From NCBI GenBank assembly GCA_028871055.1, contig JAGWON010000014.1, positions 1-64,000 on the forward strand: a stretch of 64,000 bases of DNA, in the 5' to 3' direction. The translations under genes were made by a program, and so were the position numbers. The notes under the pieces are model-generated. The model had not been told where the DNA came from. It did no database searches and was given only the letters and a program-made list of their open reading frames with translations. This DNA is from Alphaproteobacteria bacterium (GTDB lineage Bacteria > Pseudomonadota > Alphaproteobacteria > ATCC43930 > CGMCC-115725). Of this stretch, positions 1 to 9,817 are shown piece by piece (the first letter of the stretch is position 1; the number at the start of each line of letters is the position of its first letter).

Positions 1-194
1 TCGCCGCGGTCCGCGAGAAACCGCGCGATGCGATAGAGGTCTTCGCCGGCAATACGCGTCTCGCCGCGCCACCAGCGCGCGACGGTATTCTCCGACCGCC
101 CGATCGCGCCCGCAATCTGCTTGAGGTGCAAGGGCGCGTTCGGAAACAGACGCCGCCGCAGCGCCTCCTGAAAATTCGACTGAAAATCCCCCAT
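1..194 (-). CDS. XRE-type helix-turn-helix regulator, N-terminal part (runs off left edge)
   Basis: The reading frame starts at an ATG on the minus strand at 194 and leaves the window after about 64 codons. The visible peptide contains a helix-turn-helix with the segment IAGAIGRSENTVARWWRG, in which the second helix (SENTVARWWRGE) resembles XRE/Cro recognition helices. This suggests a small DNA-binding regulator. A palindrome with 8-bp arms lies 25 bp upstream of the start (219-241) and could be its operator. The partner domain and length are unknown because the 3' part is missing. Confidence 0.6.
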   Translation of the reverse strand, partial: MGDFQSNFQEALRRRLFPNAPLHLKQIAGAIGRSENTVARWWRGETRIAGEDLYRIARFLADRG

Positions 195-218
195 CCGCGC
201 TCGGTCCAAGTTTGTCGG

Positions 219-241
219 CCGGGACACCAGACTTGTCCCGG
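219..241. promoter_or_regulatory. Palindrome, candidate operator of the XRE gene
   Basis: CCGGGACA-N7-TGTCCCGG is a perfect inverted repeat (219-226 and 234-241). It sits directly upstream of the minus-strand XRE gene that starts at 194, a usual position for an autoregulatory operator. The rest of 195-451 shows no gene. Confidence 0.35.
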
Positions 242-451
242 ATAGTACGCATTTTTGTCAAACATGCATACCCCGGCGCGAGAAGTGCAACAGACTCGCA
301 GAATTGTTCCCGAGCGCCGCTATGCGGCGGCAGGCCATTTGCCGCCAGCGAGAGCCTGCCGCCGCGGCAGCATGGCGTACGGACAGAGTCGTCCAAGTGA
401 CCGGCGCGAACGCGGTTCACCGGTTGCGTTTCCCGAACCCAAGAGGGGCCT

Positions 452-967
452 ATGCAGCCGTGTCGGACCGGAAATGTCGTGAACGCGTCGACCGCCGTTC
501 CGCCCCTCATCGTCGATCCCTTGCTGCGGCGTCTCTACCAGTATTGGGACGGGGAGCGCGGCGACCATCCGATGCCGACGCGCGGCAGCATCGATCCGAT
601 CAAGATGCGGTACATCCTCGGCCACCTGGCCTTGATCGACGTCCTCGCCGATCCGCGGCGCTTTCGCGTTCGTCTCCACGGCACCGAGCTTGTTTCGCGC
701 CTCGGCGCCGACCTCACCGGCAAGACGCTCGATGAATGGCCATCCGCCGACTTGCGAGGACTCGGACTGGCTTGGTTCAACGCGGTCGTTGAGCGGCGCA
801 CTCCTTATCACCAGCAAGTCAATCAAGTCATCGACGGTTTTGTGCGCAATTTCGAGGCTCTCATCTTGCCGTATTCGGCGCAGAGAGCCTCGGTCGACCT
901 GATACTGGTCGCACTCCGCTGCCGCGACTCTCGGTCGGCGAGTCAGACATCGGAAGCTTGCGAGTGA
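452..967 (+). CDS. PAS_5-family domain protein
   Basis: This 171-residue protein has the single-domain architecture of the alphaproteobacterial PAS_5 family (PF07310). It has an N-terminal helix (PLLRRLYQYWD), a segment in which IDP-IKMRYILGHLALIDV leads into FRVRLHGTELVSRLGADLTG, and a C-terminal beta region ending in VDLILVALRC. Family members are small sensor-like proteins without an output domain, and the ligand and role are generally unknown. The ATG at 452 follows a purine-rich AAGAGGGG about 5 nt upstream, which supports this start. No partner gene is adjacent on the same strand except the unrecognised gene at 1144. Confidence 0.75.
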   Translation: MQPCRTGNVVNASTAVPPLIVDPLLRRLYQYWDGERGDHPMPTRGSIDPIKMRYILGHLALIDVLADPRRFRVRLHGTELVSRLGADLTGKTLDEWPSADLRGLGLAWFNAVVERRTPYHQQVNQVIDGFVRNFEALILPYSAQRASVDLILVALRCRDSRSASQTSEACE

Positions 968-1143
968 CCCCGTGAGAGCCCCGCTCTACGGCACGGCGCA
1001 ACCGGCGCGAATTCGGACCATGGAAGCGGGCGGGCCTTGTGCTCCATGTTGGAGCCACACAGAGAGACCTTCTGTGTGGCGCTTCTCAACGCGGAGCCGG
1101 ACGGAAGCGCCATGAAACCCTGGCTCTTGAGGCGACGGTAATC

Positions 1144-2004
1144 ATGCACGACGGCCACGTTCTTGCGAGCGATACAAGACCCTTCGGCAACGAGTTCCGC
1201 GAATATCTCGACGAATTCGCGCCCGACGAAGCGCTTCCCTTCGATCGCGTTCACATGGTTGGACGGGTGCTCGTTCCGGCGCTTTTGCGATCGTTCGAAT
1301 CGCAGCGACTTCGCCTCGTCATCAGCCGCGATTTGACCAGTGTCGAAAAGCTCCACCGCGCCAGCGCCGGACGGATGAAGCGCCTCATCCAAACCAATGA
1401 CCCACACTACCATCCTAACGCGAGTCCCGCCGATACGGTGGTCATGGCGTTGATGCGCGACAACGTTCCACAAGGCTGCATCGCGTCCCGCCTGATCTGG
1501 TGTGAAGGATCGCTCGCCGAAGAGATGGAAAGCGGACGGTTCTGGGTTACGCATCCGCCGACGATGTGGCGGGATCCGGACAAATGCGTCGTTCGCGCCA
1601 CCATCGCCAAGACCATCAGAGCCTGTAACGTCGTCTGCACCGGCTCGGTCTACCTCGCGCATGACGTGACCGGCGGACATACGCTTGCGGCGATGCTTCG
1701 CCTGCATCACCTGTGGGTCCTCTGTCACTGGCGCTGGTCGTGGCTCGTCGCGATCATCGAAGGCTCTCTCGCCCGCCGTCACGCGTTCGACGTGTATGGA
1801 ATGACTGGCATAGACCTCGGCATCTGGCGGACGCGCCCCGGCGAGGGGGCCGAACTGAACCGATACGAGCTGCTCACGTGTTCACGGCAGGCCGCAATGG
1901 AATCATGGCTGCGCTGCGAGACGGCCGATCTCTCGCGGCCGATGGGACTGCCACCTCTATCGATTCTTCCACGCGCCGATCAGCGAACGGGAATGGACGC
2001 CTGA
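1144..2004 (+). CDS. Unrecognised protein
   Basis: I do not recognise this protein of about 286 residues. Residue composition is natural (mixed hydrophobic and charged, with W-rich segments near residues 195-215), unlike the Arg/Ala-rich shadow frames around it, so I take it as real. The mid region (LASDTRPFGNEFREYLDEF, then RLVISRDLTSVEKLHR) and the C-terminal half with many aromatic residues suggest a globular enzyme or acyltransferase-like fold, but no catalytic motif is clear. The start is uncertain: an in-frame ATG at 1039 would add 35 residues of low-complexity sequence, and I prefer 1144. Its last 48 bases overlap the convergent MFS gene. Confidence 0.55.
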   Translation: MHDGHVLASDTRPFGNEFREYLDEFAPDEALPFDRVHMVGRVLVPALLRSFESQRLRLVISRDLTSVEKLHRASAGRMKRLIQTNDPHYHPNASPADTVVMALMRDNVPQGCIASRLIWCEGSLAEEMESGRFWVTHPPTMWRDPDKCVVRATIAKTIRACNVVCTGSVYLAHDVTGGHTLAAMLRLHHLWVLCHWRWSWLVAIIEGSLARRHAFDVYGMTGIDLGIWRTRPGEGAELNRYELLTCSRQAAMESWLRCETADLSRPMGLPPLSILPRADQRTGMDA

Positions 2005-3279
2005 GGTTTGCCCCTCGAATGCTGCAAAGGATGACATGGTCGCAAGCGCGATCAGGCTGAGGGACAAGCCGGCCATGACATAATAGGCGGGAGCAATCGG
2101 ATCGCCAGTACGTGCAATCAACCATGTGACGATGATCGGCGCGCCGCCGCCGAATAATGCGACGCCGACATTATAGACGGCAGCCATCGCCATCGCGCGG
2201 CCGCGCACCGGATAGAGCGCGGCGATCATCGCGCCACCCGGACCGGCATAAGCCGCAAATAAAAAGCCGAAGCCGACCTCAAGAACCATGAGCGTCGTCG
2301 CGCTCGGCGCCGCTTGCAGCCAACGGAACGCCGGATACACGACGACAAAGAAAAGGACGGCGGCGGTGGCCATCACCGGCCGACGCCCGATCCGGTCGGA
2401 GACATAGCCCATCAGCGGGCAACAGATTGCCACGGTCGCGCCCGCGACCACCGGCGCCACGAAGGACGCAGCGAGGCCGAGTTTCAGCATCCGGATGGCA
2501 TAGGTCGGCATGAAGACGAAGAGGACGTAAAAGGCAGCCGTCCCGCCGAGGACGAGTCCCAATCCGATCAACACGCGGTATTTGCACGTCGCCAGTACGG
2601 TCATCACCGACGCGCCCCGGCCGTCGCGACGCGATTGGTCCTGAAGAAACTCCGGCGTTTCCGAGAGCTTGAACCGGATATAGAGCCCAACCGGTCCAAT
2701 CGCGGCGCCGAGACAGAATGGCAGTCGCCATCCCCAGGACTCGAGCTGGGCAGCGCTGAGATAGCGCGTAACGAGCAATCCGACCACGCCGGAGAGAAGC
2801 ACCGCCGCGCCTTGCCCCGAGAATTGCCAGGCGCCGTAGAATCCGCGCAAATCCGGTGGCGCGTGTTCGACGAGGAACGCCGTGGCGCTGCCGAAAACGC
2901 CGCCGGCCGAGAGACCCTGCAGCAGCCGGGCGACGAGAACGATCAGCGGCGCCGCCAGGCCGATCGTTCGATAAGTCGGCGCAACCGCGATCATCGCGCT
3001 TGCGACCGACATCAATCCGATGAGGAAAATGAGCAGCGCCTTACGGCCGAACCGATCGGCATAATAGCCGAGAACGACGCCGCCCAGTGGCCGGACGACG
3101 TAGGCGACTGCGAAGAGCCCAAACGTCGCAAGCAACGGAGTCCAACCGGATTCCGGGGGGAAGAACAGTTTCGAGATGGTCACCGCCACGTACCCGTAAA
3201 TGGCGAAATCGTACCATTCGAGCGCATTGCCGATGGCCACCGCGGCAATCTGGCGGTAGGCACGAGCGTTGATCGTCAT
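1957..3279 (-). CDS. MFS transporter, metabolite:H+ symporter type
   Basis: A 440-residue, roughly 12-helix inner-membrane transporter. The N-terminal segment (IGNALEWYDFAIYGYVA) and the loop 2-3 motif (GGVVLGYYADRFGRKALL) are signatures of the metabolite:H+ symporter branch of the major facilitator superfamily, which includes ProP, KgtP and citrate or shikimate carriers. A second copy of the loop motif (GYVSDRIGRRPVM) marks the C-terminal half. The substrate cannot be read from sequence; an organic acid or osmolyte is the usual case. It is convergent with the gene ending at 2004 and divergent from ppc, so it looks monocistronic. Confidence 0.85.
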   Translation of the reverse strand: MTINARAYRQIAAVAIGNALEWYDFAIYGYVAVTISKLFFPPESGWTPLLATFGLFAVAYVVRPLGGVVLGYYADRFGRKALLIFLIGLMSVASAMIAVAPTYRTIGLAAPLIVLVARLLQGLSAGGVFGSATAFLVEHAPPDLRGFYGAWQFSGQGAAVLLSGVVGLLVTRYLSAAQLESWGWRLPFCLGAAIGPVGLYIRFKLSETPEFLQDQSRRDGRGASVMTVLATCKYRVLIGLGLVLGGTAAFYVLFVFMPTYAIRMLKLGLAASFVAPVVAGATVAICCPLMGYVSDRIGRRPVMATAAVLFFVVVYPAFRWLQAAPSATTLMVLEVGFGFLFAAYAGPGGAMIAALYPVRGRAMAMAAVYNVGVALFGGGAPIIVTWLIARTGDPIAPAYYVMAGLSLSLIALATMSSFAAFEGQTSGVHSRSLIGAWKNR

Positions 3280-3596
3280 GCGGGTGGTTTCATCGGCTCG
3301 ATGCGGTCTCGGAGATCAGAATACGCCGCTTGGCGGCCGACCCGGTCGGCCTTTCGTGCGTGTAGACAGGCCGGCTTGCGAGACGCCCGGAAAGTTGGCC
3401 CGCGGTGCCCCTGGCGCAACCCGGCTTTTCCGGGCGGGAATTTGAGACAAGCGCACCGCCTTCGGCTACATATCTACCATCATCCTACCGCTCAAATGAT
3501 TAACTGAGCATGGCGACCCGATTGGAACGACACGGATCACGCGGACACGGCCGATCGGAGTCTCGACGATTTTGTCGAGCGACCGAGGGCTGACCG
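3280..3596. other. Spacer between MFS gene and ppc; nothing recognised
   Basis: A 317-bp divergent intergenic stretch. I see no convincing gene, terminator or palindrome. It must hold the promoters of both flanking genes, but no clear -35/-10 pair stands out. Confidence 0.4.
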
Positions 3597-6380
3597 ATGC
3601 CGGAACGGGCGGCGCCGGTGTCCGGTGATGCGGCGGACCCTGTCGGCATACCCGACAAGGATCTGCCGCTCCGCAACGACATCCGCGTCCTCGGGCGCAT
3701 CCTGGGCGAAACGCTGCACAGCCAGGAGGGCGAGGCGGTTTTCGATATCGTCGAGCGTATCCGGCGGTCCTCGATCCGCTTCCATCGCGACGCCGACGAG
3801 AGCGCGCGGCACGAGCTCGAGGACATTCTGAACCAGCTCTCCCGCGAGGAGACGACGCAAGTCATCCGCGCGTTCACCTATTTCTCCCACCTTGCCAACA
3901 TCGCCGAGGACCAGCACCACATCCGTCGCACCCGGGCACACGCCATGATCGCATCGGCGCCGCGCGAAGGCACCATGGCGCACGCGATCGCCGCGGTGCG
4001 CGCCGCCGGGGTGTCGCCCGCCGCATTGCGCGCATTCTTCGACCGCGCGCTGGTCAGTCCGGTGCTCACCGCCCATCCGACCGAAGTGCGCCGCCGCAGC
4101 ACGCTCGACCGCGAACGGGAGATCGCGACCCTGCTCGCTGAGCGCGACCGGACGCGGCTGATTCCGGAGGAAATCGCGGCCAACGAGGAGGCGTTGCGGC
4201 GCGCCGTCCTGACCCTGTGGCAGACGGCCCTCCTGCGCCGAACCCGCCTTGCCGCGATCGACGAGATTGCCAACGGTCTTGCCTACTACGACTACACCTT
4301 CCTGCGCGAACTGCCGCACCTCTACGCCGCGCTCGAGGATCAGCTCGCCGACGCGGCACCGGCCGCGCTGCCGTCGTTTCTGCGCATCGGCAGCTGGATC
4401 GGCGGCGACCGCGACGGCAATCCGTTCGTCACCGCCGAGGTCTTGCGCCAGGCGACGCTGATGCAGAGCGATCGGGCATTCACCTTCTATCTGGATGAAC
4501 TGCACGAGCTGGGTCGCGAATTGTCGCTCCATGCGCTGCTGGTCGATGCGACGCCGGAACTCGACGCGCTCGCCGAACGCTCGCCCGACCGCTCGCCGCA
4601 CCGCGCGCGCGAACCCTACCGCCGTACCATCTCCGGAATCTACGCGCGGGTCGCCGCGACGGCGCGGGCGCTCAACGGCGCGCATGTGCTGCGCACGCCC
4701 GTCGGCGAGGCATCGGCCTATGGCGACGCCGGCGAGCTGGCCGCCGACCTCGACGTGCTCCACAACTCGCTGGTCGCCAACGGTTCGGCGATGCTGGCGC
4801 GCGGCCGGCTGCGCGACCTGCGCCGCGCCGTCGACATCTTCGGTTTCCACCTCGCCGCGCTCGACCTGCGCCAGAATGCCGACGTGCACGAGCGCACGGT
4901 CGCCGAGCTTTTGGAGGCGGCGGCGCCGGGCACCGGCTACCGCAGCCTCGGCGAGGATGCCCGCGTCGCGGTTCTAATCGCTGAGCTGGCGACCGTGCGG
5001 CCGCTGGTCTCGCCCTTCGTCGCCTATTCCAAGGAAACCGCCGCCGAGCTCGATATCCTGCGCGCCGCCGCCGGGGCGCGCCGGCGTTACGGCAAGACGG
5101 CCATATCCCACTACATCATCTCCAAGGCCGACGGCGTTTCCGACGTCCTCGAGGTCGCCTTGCTGCTCAAGGAGGTCGGGCTTCACCGTCCGCAGCAGGA
5201 GGCCCTCGACCTCGACATCGTGCCGCTGTTCGAAACCATCGATGATCTGCGCCGCTGCGGTGCGGTCATCGAGCGCCTTTTGGCGCTGCCCGCATACCGG
5301 CGGCTCCTCGACGGCCGCGGCGCGGTGCAGGAGGTCATGCTGGGTTATTCCGACAGCAACAAGGACGGCGGCTATCTCACGTCCGGCTGGGAGCTGTGGA
5401 AGGCCGAGGTCGCGCTGGTCGAAGCGTGCCGCCGCCACGGCGCGCGGCTGCGCCTCTTTCACGGCCGCGGCGGCTCGGTGGGACGCGGCGGCGGTCCCAG
5501 CTATCAGGCGATCCTGGCGCAGCCCGCCGGCGCGGTCGACGGCACCATCCGCATCACCGAACAGGGCGAGGTGATTGCCGCCAAATATTCCAACGCGGAG
5601 GTCGGCCGCCGCAATCTCGAGGCGCTCGCCGCGGCGACCGTCGAGGCGACACTGCTGCCAGATGCCGCCGCCGTACCGCCAGCGGCCTTCGTTGCGGCGA
5701 TGGAGGCGCTGTCGGCGCACGCTTATCGGGCCTATCGCGGCTTGGTTTACGAGACGCCGGGCTTCGAGCGCTACTTCTGGGAAGCGACGGTCATCGGCGA
5801 GATCGTCAATCTCAATCTCGGCAGCCGGCCGGCGTCGCGCCGCCCCACGCGCCGCATCGCCGACCTGCGCGCCATTCCGTGGGTGTTCAGCTGGTCGCAA
5901 TGCCGTTTGATGCTGCCCGGCTGGTACGGCTTCGGCTCGGCCGTCCGCGACTGGCTCGCCGACCGCCCTGCGGACGGGATGGCGACGCTCCGGGCGATGT
6001 ACCGCGAATGGCCGTTCTTCGCCGCGCTGCTCTCCAACATGGACATGGTGCTGGCGAAAAGCGACATCGCCATCGCCGCGCGCTATGCCGGGCTCGTTAC
6101 CGATCCGGCGTTGCGCAAAGCGATCTTCGACCGGCTGCGCGCCGAGTGGCAAGCCACGGTCACGGCGCTCCTCGACATCATGGAGCAGAACGCGCTGCTG
6201 GAGAGCAATCCGCTGCTCGGCCGCTCGATCCGCAACCGCTTCCCCTATCTCGACCCGCTGAACCACGTGCAGATCGAGCTGCTGAAGCATTACCGTGCGG
6301 GCGACACCGACGAGCACACCGTGCGCGACATCCATCGCACCATCAACGGCATTGCGGCGGGCCTGCGCAACAGCGGCTGA
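3597..6380 (+). CDS. ppc: Phosphoenolpyruvate carboxylase
   Basis: Carboxylates phosphoenolpyruvate with bicarbonate to oxaloacetate, the anaplerotic feed of the TCA cycle, in the cytoplasm. The 927-residue protein matches the bacterial family length (about 880-930). Key motifs are present: VLTAHPTE with catalytic His160, [10 protein letters not shown] with Lys589, [22 protein letters not shown], and the typical C-terminus IAAGLRNSG. The N-terminal block [15 protein letters not shown] aligns with the start of the E. coli enzyme, so about 30 extra residues precede it. The ATG at 3597 follows a weak GAGGG. It stands alone and is divergent from the MFS gene. Confidence 0.97.
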   Translation: MPERAAPVSGDAADPVGIPDKDLPLRNDIRVLGRILGETLHSQEGEAVFDIVERIRRSSIRFHRDADESARHELEDILNQLSREETTQVIRAFTYFSHLANIAEDQHHIRRTRAHAMIASAPREGTMAHAIAAVRAAGVSPAALRAFFDRALVSPVLTAHPTEVRRRSTLDREREIATLLAERDRTRLIPEEIAANEEALRRAVLTLWQTALLRRTRLAAIDEIANGLAYYDYTFLRELPHLYAALEDQLADAAPAALPSFLRIGSWIGGDRDGNPFVTAEVLRQATLMQSDRAFTFYLDELHELGRELSLHALLVDATPELDALAERSPDRSPHRAREPYRRTISGIYARVAATARALNGAHVLRTPVGEASAYGDAGELAADLDVLHNSLVANGSAMLARGRLRDLRRAVDIFGFHLAALDLRQNADVHERTVAELLEAAAPGTGYRSLGEDARVAVLIAELATVRPLVSPFVAYSKETAAELDILRAAAGARRRYGKTAISHYIISKADGVSDVLEVALLLKEVGLHRPQQEALDLDIVPLFETIDDLRRCGAVIERLLALPAYRRLLDGRGAVQEVMLGYSDSNKDGGYLTSGWELWKAEVALVEACRRHGARLRLFHGRGGSVGRGGGPSYQAILAQPAGAVDGTIRITEQGEVIAAKYSNAEVGRRNLEALAAATVEATLLPDAAAVPPAAFVAAMEALSAHAYRAYRGLVYETPGFERYFWEATVIGEIVNLNLGSRPASRRPTRRIADLRAIPWVFSWSQCRLMLPGWYGFGSAVRDWLADRPADGMATLRAMYREWPFFAALLSNMDMVLAKSDIAIAARYAGLVTDPALRKAIFDRLRAEWQATVTALLDIMEQNALLESNPLLGRSIRNRFPYLDPLNHVQIELLKHYRAGDTDEHTVRDIHRTINGIAAGLRNSG

Positions 6381-6398
6381 GGCGCCGCCGCCACAAAC

Positions 6399-6653
6399 CT
6401 AGACCCGCCTGACCAGCCGGATGATGGCGACGAGGATCACCGCGCCGATCGTGGCGCTGATGATCGCGCCGATCAGGCCCATGCCGATGAAAATGCCGAG
6501 CGCGCCGAAGAGCCACGACCCGATGAATGCGCCGACGACGCCGACGATCAGGTCGCCGACCAACCCGAAGCCCCGGCCGCGCACGATCTGACCGGCGAGC
6601 CAACCGGCGACCAGGCCAACGAGCAACAGGACGAGGATGCCGCTGCCATGCAT
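6399..6653 (-). CDS. GlsB/YeaQ/YmgE-family stress-associated membrane protein
   Basis: An 84-residue protein of three hydrophobic, glycine-rich helices (ILVLLLVGLVAGWLAGQIV, then LIVGVVGAFIGSWLFGALG, then a C-terminal helix ending in IIRLVRRV). This is the typical layout of the transglycosylase-associated family, small inner-membrane proteins often induced in stress and of unknown mechanism. I chose the ATG at 6653 because it matches the family N-terminus (MHGSGI) and a G-rich Shine-Dalgarno-like tract lies just upstream; a longer in-frame start at 6839 adds non-family sequence through a tRNA remnant. It is convergent with ppc. Confidence 0.85.
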   Translation of the reverse strand: MHGSGILVLLLVGLVAGWLAGQIVRGRGFGLVGDLIVGVVGAFIGSWLFGALGIFIGMGLIGAIISATIGAVILVAIIRLVRRV

Positions 6654-6685
6654 CACGCTATGGTTCCCCCCCCTCAAAAAGGCGC

Positions 6686-6751
6686 GGTGCCCTGGCCGGA
6701 CCCGAACCAGCGCACCTTGCGGGCACCCGCTCAGGCACTGTACATCGAAGA
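6686..6751 (-). repeat. Degenerate tRNA-Leu 3'-end remnant with an attached flank
   Basis: Bases 6686-6725 resemble the 3' part of the tRNA-Leu gene at 19594 (acceptor, T-arm and variable-arm region), with small deletions and substitutions. The 20 bases at 6732-6751 match 15 of 20 positions of the 20 bases following the other tRNA-Leu fragment (18741-18760). The shared flank suggests both descend from one element end and not from independent tRNA decay. No functional tRNA can fold here. Confidence 0.55.
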
Positions 6752-7029
6752 TTGCGCGCGGCGCGACGCGAATTAACCGTACCGAATTCCAGGCGTCCGC
6801 GCTTGAGCGTCGGCCGTTAACCATCTCCGCACCGTCCACTTTTGATCGTGCGACGGTTCGGCGAATTTTTTGGCGTCGCGCCGAAGATTGGCCGCCCGGC
6901 TCTTAACCACGATGGGCTCGTTGGAGCGGCCCATTTTAAGGTGAAGCCGGACCAATAACGCCAAATTTACGCTCGCCCGCTTAAGGTTCCGCAGCGCGCC
7001 CCGCGGCGCGCACGGAATAGTTTCGTGCG

Positions 7030-8589
7030 ATGGTCGACACCCTGGAAAACGATCGCGAAGGCGGGAACGCCGCCGGCACCGCCGCGGCCGGCGGCTCGCT
7101 CGCCGACAAGACGGTCCGCGGCGCCGGCTGGATGGTGACCTGGCGTTTCACCACGCGCACCCTGGGCGCGCTCAGCACCTTCGTGCTCGCGCGTCTGCTG
7201 TCGCCGATGGATTTCGGCCTTGTCGCGCTCGCCGGCGCGTTTGCGCGCGCGGTGGACGCCATGGCGACGCTCGGCATCCAGGACGTGATGCTGCGCGAGA
7301 AGAACCCCGATGAATCCTACTACAGCACCGGCTTTACCCTGGGCCTCGTCCGCACCGGCGCCGCCGCCGTCGTCATCGTCGCCGCGGCCTATCCGGTGGG
7401 CCGCTTTTTCGGCGACCAGCGGCTGAGCGTCATTCTTCTGATCCTCGGCCCCCTGCTGGTGATCGAAAGCTGCGAGAACGTCGGCACGCTCGATTTTCGC
7501 CGTTACTTCCGCTTCGACCGCGATTTCATCCTCTTCATGGTGCCACGCGTTGCCGCGGTCGTCGCCACCGTCGGCACCGCGCTCGTCACCCGCAGCTATT
7601 GGGCCCTGGTCGTCGGCATGGTCGTCCAGAAAACGTCGCGGGTCGCGCTCAGCTATGCGATGCACCCGTTCCGTCCGCAGCTGACGCTCGTCGCCTGGCG
7701 GCGGCTGCTGGGTCTGTCGTCCTGGATCTGGGGCGCCAGCGTTGCCGGCTTCTGCCGCGAGCGCGCCGACTCCTTCATCATCGGCCGCCTGATGAACACG
7801 AGCGCGGTCGGCCTGTTCTCGGCCTCGCTCGAGGTCGCGTTGCTGCCGATCAGCGAGTTCGTCGAGCCGGTGGGTCGCGCGCTCTACGCCGGGCTGTCGG
7901 CAATTCACCACAGCGGCCGCGCGTCGTCCGACACCCTGGCGAAGGCCATGGGCGCGACCTTGTGCATCGTGCTGCCGGCGGGCGTCGGCATCTCGCTGGT
8001 CGCCGCGCCGCTCATCCGCGTCACGCTCGGTCCGGCGTGGCTCGGCGGCGTGCCGCTGGTGGCGATCATCGGGCCGTTCGCCGCGTTCTCGGTCGTCACC
8101 AACATCGGCATGCTCGGCGTCCTGGCGATCGGCAATCCGAAGATCACCACCTTCACGACCGCCGCGATGGCGTTGCTGCGGGTTCCGCTGTTGATTGCCG
8201 GCGTCGCCTTCGGCGGTCTCCAAGGCATCGCCTGGGCCACCGGCGGCGCGCTGGCGCTCGAAAGCGTCATCTATCTCGCGGTCCTCGGCCGGGTGACCGG
8301 TTTCCGCGTCGGCGCCCTCGTCAGCGAGAGCTGGCGCTCCGCCGTCGCCACCGGCGGCATGACGCTGCTGCTGGTCCATCTCGGCCTCGCCTGGAACCCC
8401 GCTCCGGCCGCCCTGCCGGAGGCGTTCGCGCAGCTCGGCATCGCGGCCGCAACCGGCGTCGGCGCCTATGCGGCGCTGCTCCTGGCGCTGTGGGCGATCG
8501 CCGGTTGTCCCGACGGTCCGGAATCCCTGCTCCTGCGCAACGTCGGCCGACGCCTGCCGGTTCTCGCCTTCGGACGGCGGGCCACATGA
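7030..8589 (+). CDS. Oligosaccharide flippase family protein (Wzx/WzxC-like)
   Basis: A 519-residue polytopic membrane protein. After a 30-residue polar N-terminus the frame enters the typical flippase start (SLADKTVRGAGWMVTWRFTTR, then LGALSTFVLARLLSPMDFGLVALA), and about 12-14 hydrophobic segments follow. This matches the polysaccharide-synthesis/flippase superfamily (MOP; PF13440/PF01943), which moves lipid-linked glycans across the inner membrane. It is the first gene of a co-directional set, and its stop codon overlaps the next start (ATGA at 8586). The cargo is unknown; no glycosyltransferase or polymerase lies nearby. Confidence 0.85.
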   Translation: MVDTLENDREGGNAAGTAAAGGSLADKTVRGAGWMVTWRFTTRTLGALSTFVLARLLSPMDFGLVALAGAFARAVDAMATLGIQDVMLREKNPDESYYSTGFTLGLVRTGAAAVVIVAAAYPVGRFFGDQRLSVILLILGPLLVIESCENVGTLDFRRYFRFDRDFILFMVPRVAAVVATVGTALVTRSYWALVVGMVVQKTSRVALSYAMHPFRPQLTLVAWRRLLGLSSWIWGASVAGFCRERADSFIIGRLMNTSAVGLFSASLEVALLPISEFVEPVGRALYAGLSAIHHSGRASSDTLAKAMGATLCIVLPAGVGISLVAAPLIRVTLGPAWLGGVPLVAIIGPFAAFSVVTNIGMLGVLAIGNPKITTFTTAAMALLRVPLLIAGVAFGGLQGIAWATGGALALESVIYLAVLGRVTGFRVGALVSESWRSAVATGGMTLLLVHLGLAWNPAPAALPEAFAQLGIAAATGVGAYAALLLALWAIAGCPDGPESLLLRNVGRRLPVLAFGRRAT

Positions 8590-9656
8590 CGCGCGACCCA
8601 TCGGCGCAAGCGCAACGGCGCGCCCGGCTTCCGGCGGCAAGTCCGCCGCAACTTCTCGTCTTCATCGACACCGAGGAGGAGTTCGACTGGCAGCGGAGCT
8701 TCTCGAGCGACGCCCGGGCGGTCACGGCGATGAAGCACCAATGGCGGGCGCAGACGATCTTCGATCGCTATGGCGTCAAGCCCGCTTATCTCGTCGATTA
8801 TCCCGTCGCGGCGCAAGCGGACGGTTATCAACCGCTGCGTGAATTCCTTGCCGACGGCCGCTGCGAGATCGGCGCGCATCTCCATCCCTGGGTGACGCCG
8901 CCGGTCGAGGAAGAGGTCGGCGAGCGGCATTCCTTTGCGTGCAACCTGCCGCACGACCTGGAACGTCGAAAGCTGGTCATCCTCAAGGAGACGATCGAGC
9001 GCAATCTGGGCGTCGCGCCGACCATCTATCGCGCCGGACGTTACGGCGCCGACGCGGAAACGCGCGCACTGCTCGACGAGCTTGGTTTTGTGATCGACTC
9101 CAGCGTGCTGCCGTGGACCGACCTGCGGCGCATGGCGGGACCGGATTTTCGTCGCTGCTCGCCCGATCCGTTCTGGTTCGGCACCGACGACCGCTTGCTC
9201 GAGATCCCGCTGACGACGGGGTTCCTCGGCCTGCTGCACCGCGTCGGCGCCGACGTCTTTCCGTGGATCGGCGGCACGCGCGGCGTGCGGCTGAAGGCGA
9301 CCGCGATCTGCGCGCACGCGCGGCTGCTCGATCGCATCCGCCTCAGCCCCGAGGGCGTGACCATCGCCGAGGCGAAACGCCTGACGCGCGCCTTGGTCGG
9401 CCGTGGCGAACAAAAGGTCTTCGTCGTCAGCTATCACAGCCCGTCGCTCGGCGTCGGCCACACGCCCTATGTGCGGACGCGACGCGAGTTGGAGCAGTTC
9501 CTTGCCTGGCTCGACGAATATCTCGAGTTTTTCATAGGCGAGATCGGCGGACAGCCGGCGTCGGCGCACGACGTCTACTGCGCCATGGGCGCGGCTCAGG
9601 GCCGCATGCCGCCCCCGCTCGCGCGGCCGAACGAATCGCGCCGGGCGGCCGGTTGA
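8586..9656 (+). CDS. Polysaccharide deacetylase-like protein (WalW/NodB-type)
   Basis: A 356-residue protein of the carbohydrate esterase 4-like (beta/alpha) superfamily. The N-terminal strand LLVFIDTEEEFDW carries the Asp-Thr-Glu metal and catalytic region of the WalW-type branch. GAHLHPWVTPP gives the two histidines, and YRAGRYGADAET and VVSYHSPSLGVG correspond to later barrel motifs. It lacks a signal peptide, so it probably acts in the cytoplasm, or is not a classical secreted chitin or peptidoglycan deacetylase. Its ATG overlaps the flippase stop by 4 nt, so the two genes are translationally coupled. The real substrate cannot be read from sequence. Confidence 0.75.
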   Translation: MTRDPSAQAQRRARLPAASPPQLLVFIDTEEEFDWQRSFSSDARAVTAMKHQWRAQTIFDRYGVKPAYLVDYPVAAQADGYQPLREFLADGRCEIGAHLHPWVTPPVEEEVGERHSFACNLPHDLERRKLVILKETIERNLGVAPTIYRAGRYGADAETRALLDELGFVIDSSVLPWTDLRRMAGPDFRRCSPDPFWFGTDDRLLEIPLTTGFLGLLHRVGADVFPWIGGTRGVRLKATAICAHARLLDRIRLSPEGVTIAEAKRLTRALVGRGEQKVFVVSYHSPSLGVGHTPYVRTRRELEQFLAWLDEYLEFFIGEIGGQPASAHDVYCAMGAAQGRMPPPLARPNESRRAAG

Positions 9657-9670
9657 TGGCCGCGTTGCAG

Positions 9671-9817
9671 CTACGACCGCGTGAACGGCTCCTTGAAGCG
9701 CAGATCGGAACGCCGGCCGAAGCCGAGTCCGCGCAGGATCAGGCTCGCCGCGTGCAACAGCACGGCGATGACGACCAGCGCAACCAGGTTCAACGCGAAC
9801 CAGAGAATATTAACCAT
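9671..9817 (-). CDS. Possible 48-residue single-pass membrane protein
   Basis: A short minus-strand frame inside the 435-bp gap between two plus-strand genes. It has one hydrophobic helix (NILWFALNLVALVVIAVLLH) followed by a basic, polar tail. The ATG at 9817 has GGAAAGG about 9 nt upstream. The codon pattern is natural, but the frame is short and I know no family. The remainder of 9657-10091 shows nothing else. Confidence 0.35.
   Translation of the reverse strand: MVNILWFALNLVALVVIAVLLHAASLILRGLGFGRRSDLRFKEPFTRS

Noticed and set aside
6663-6667. GTTCC (minus-strand GGAAC) upstream of the GlsB-like gene
   Set aside because: No CGTT at 16-17 nt, and such a promoter would overlap the start codon.
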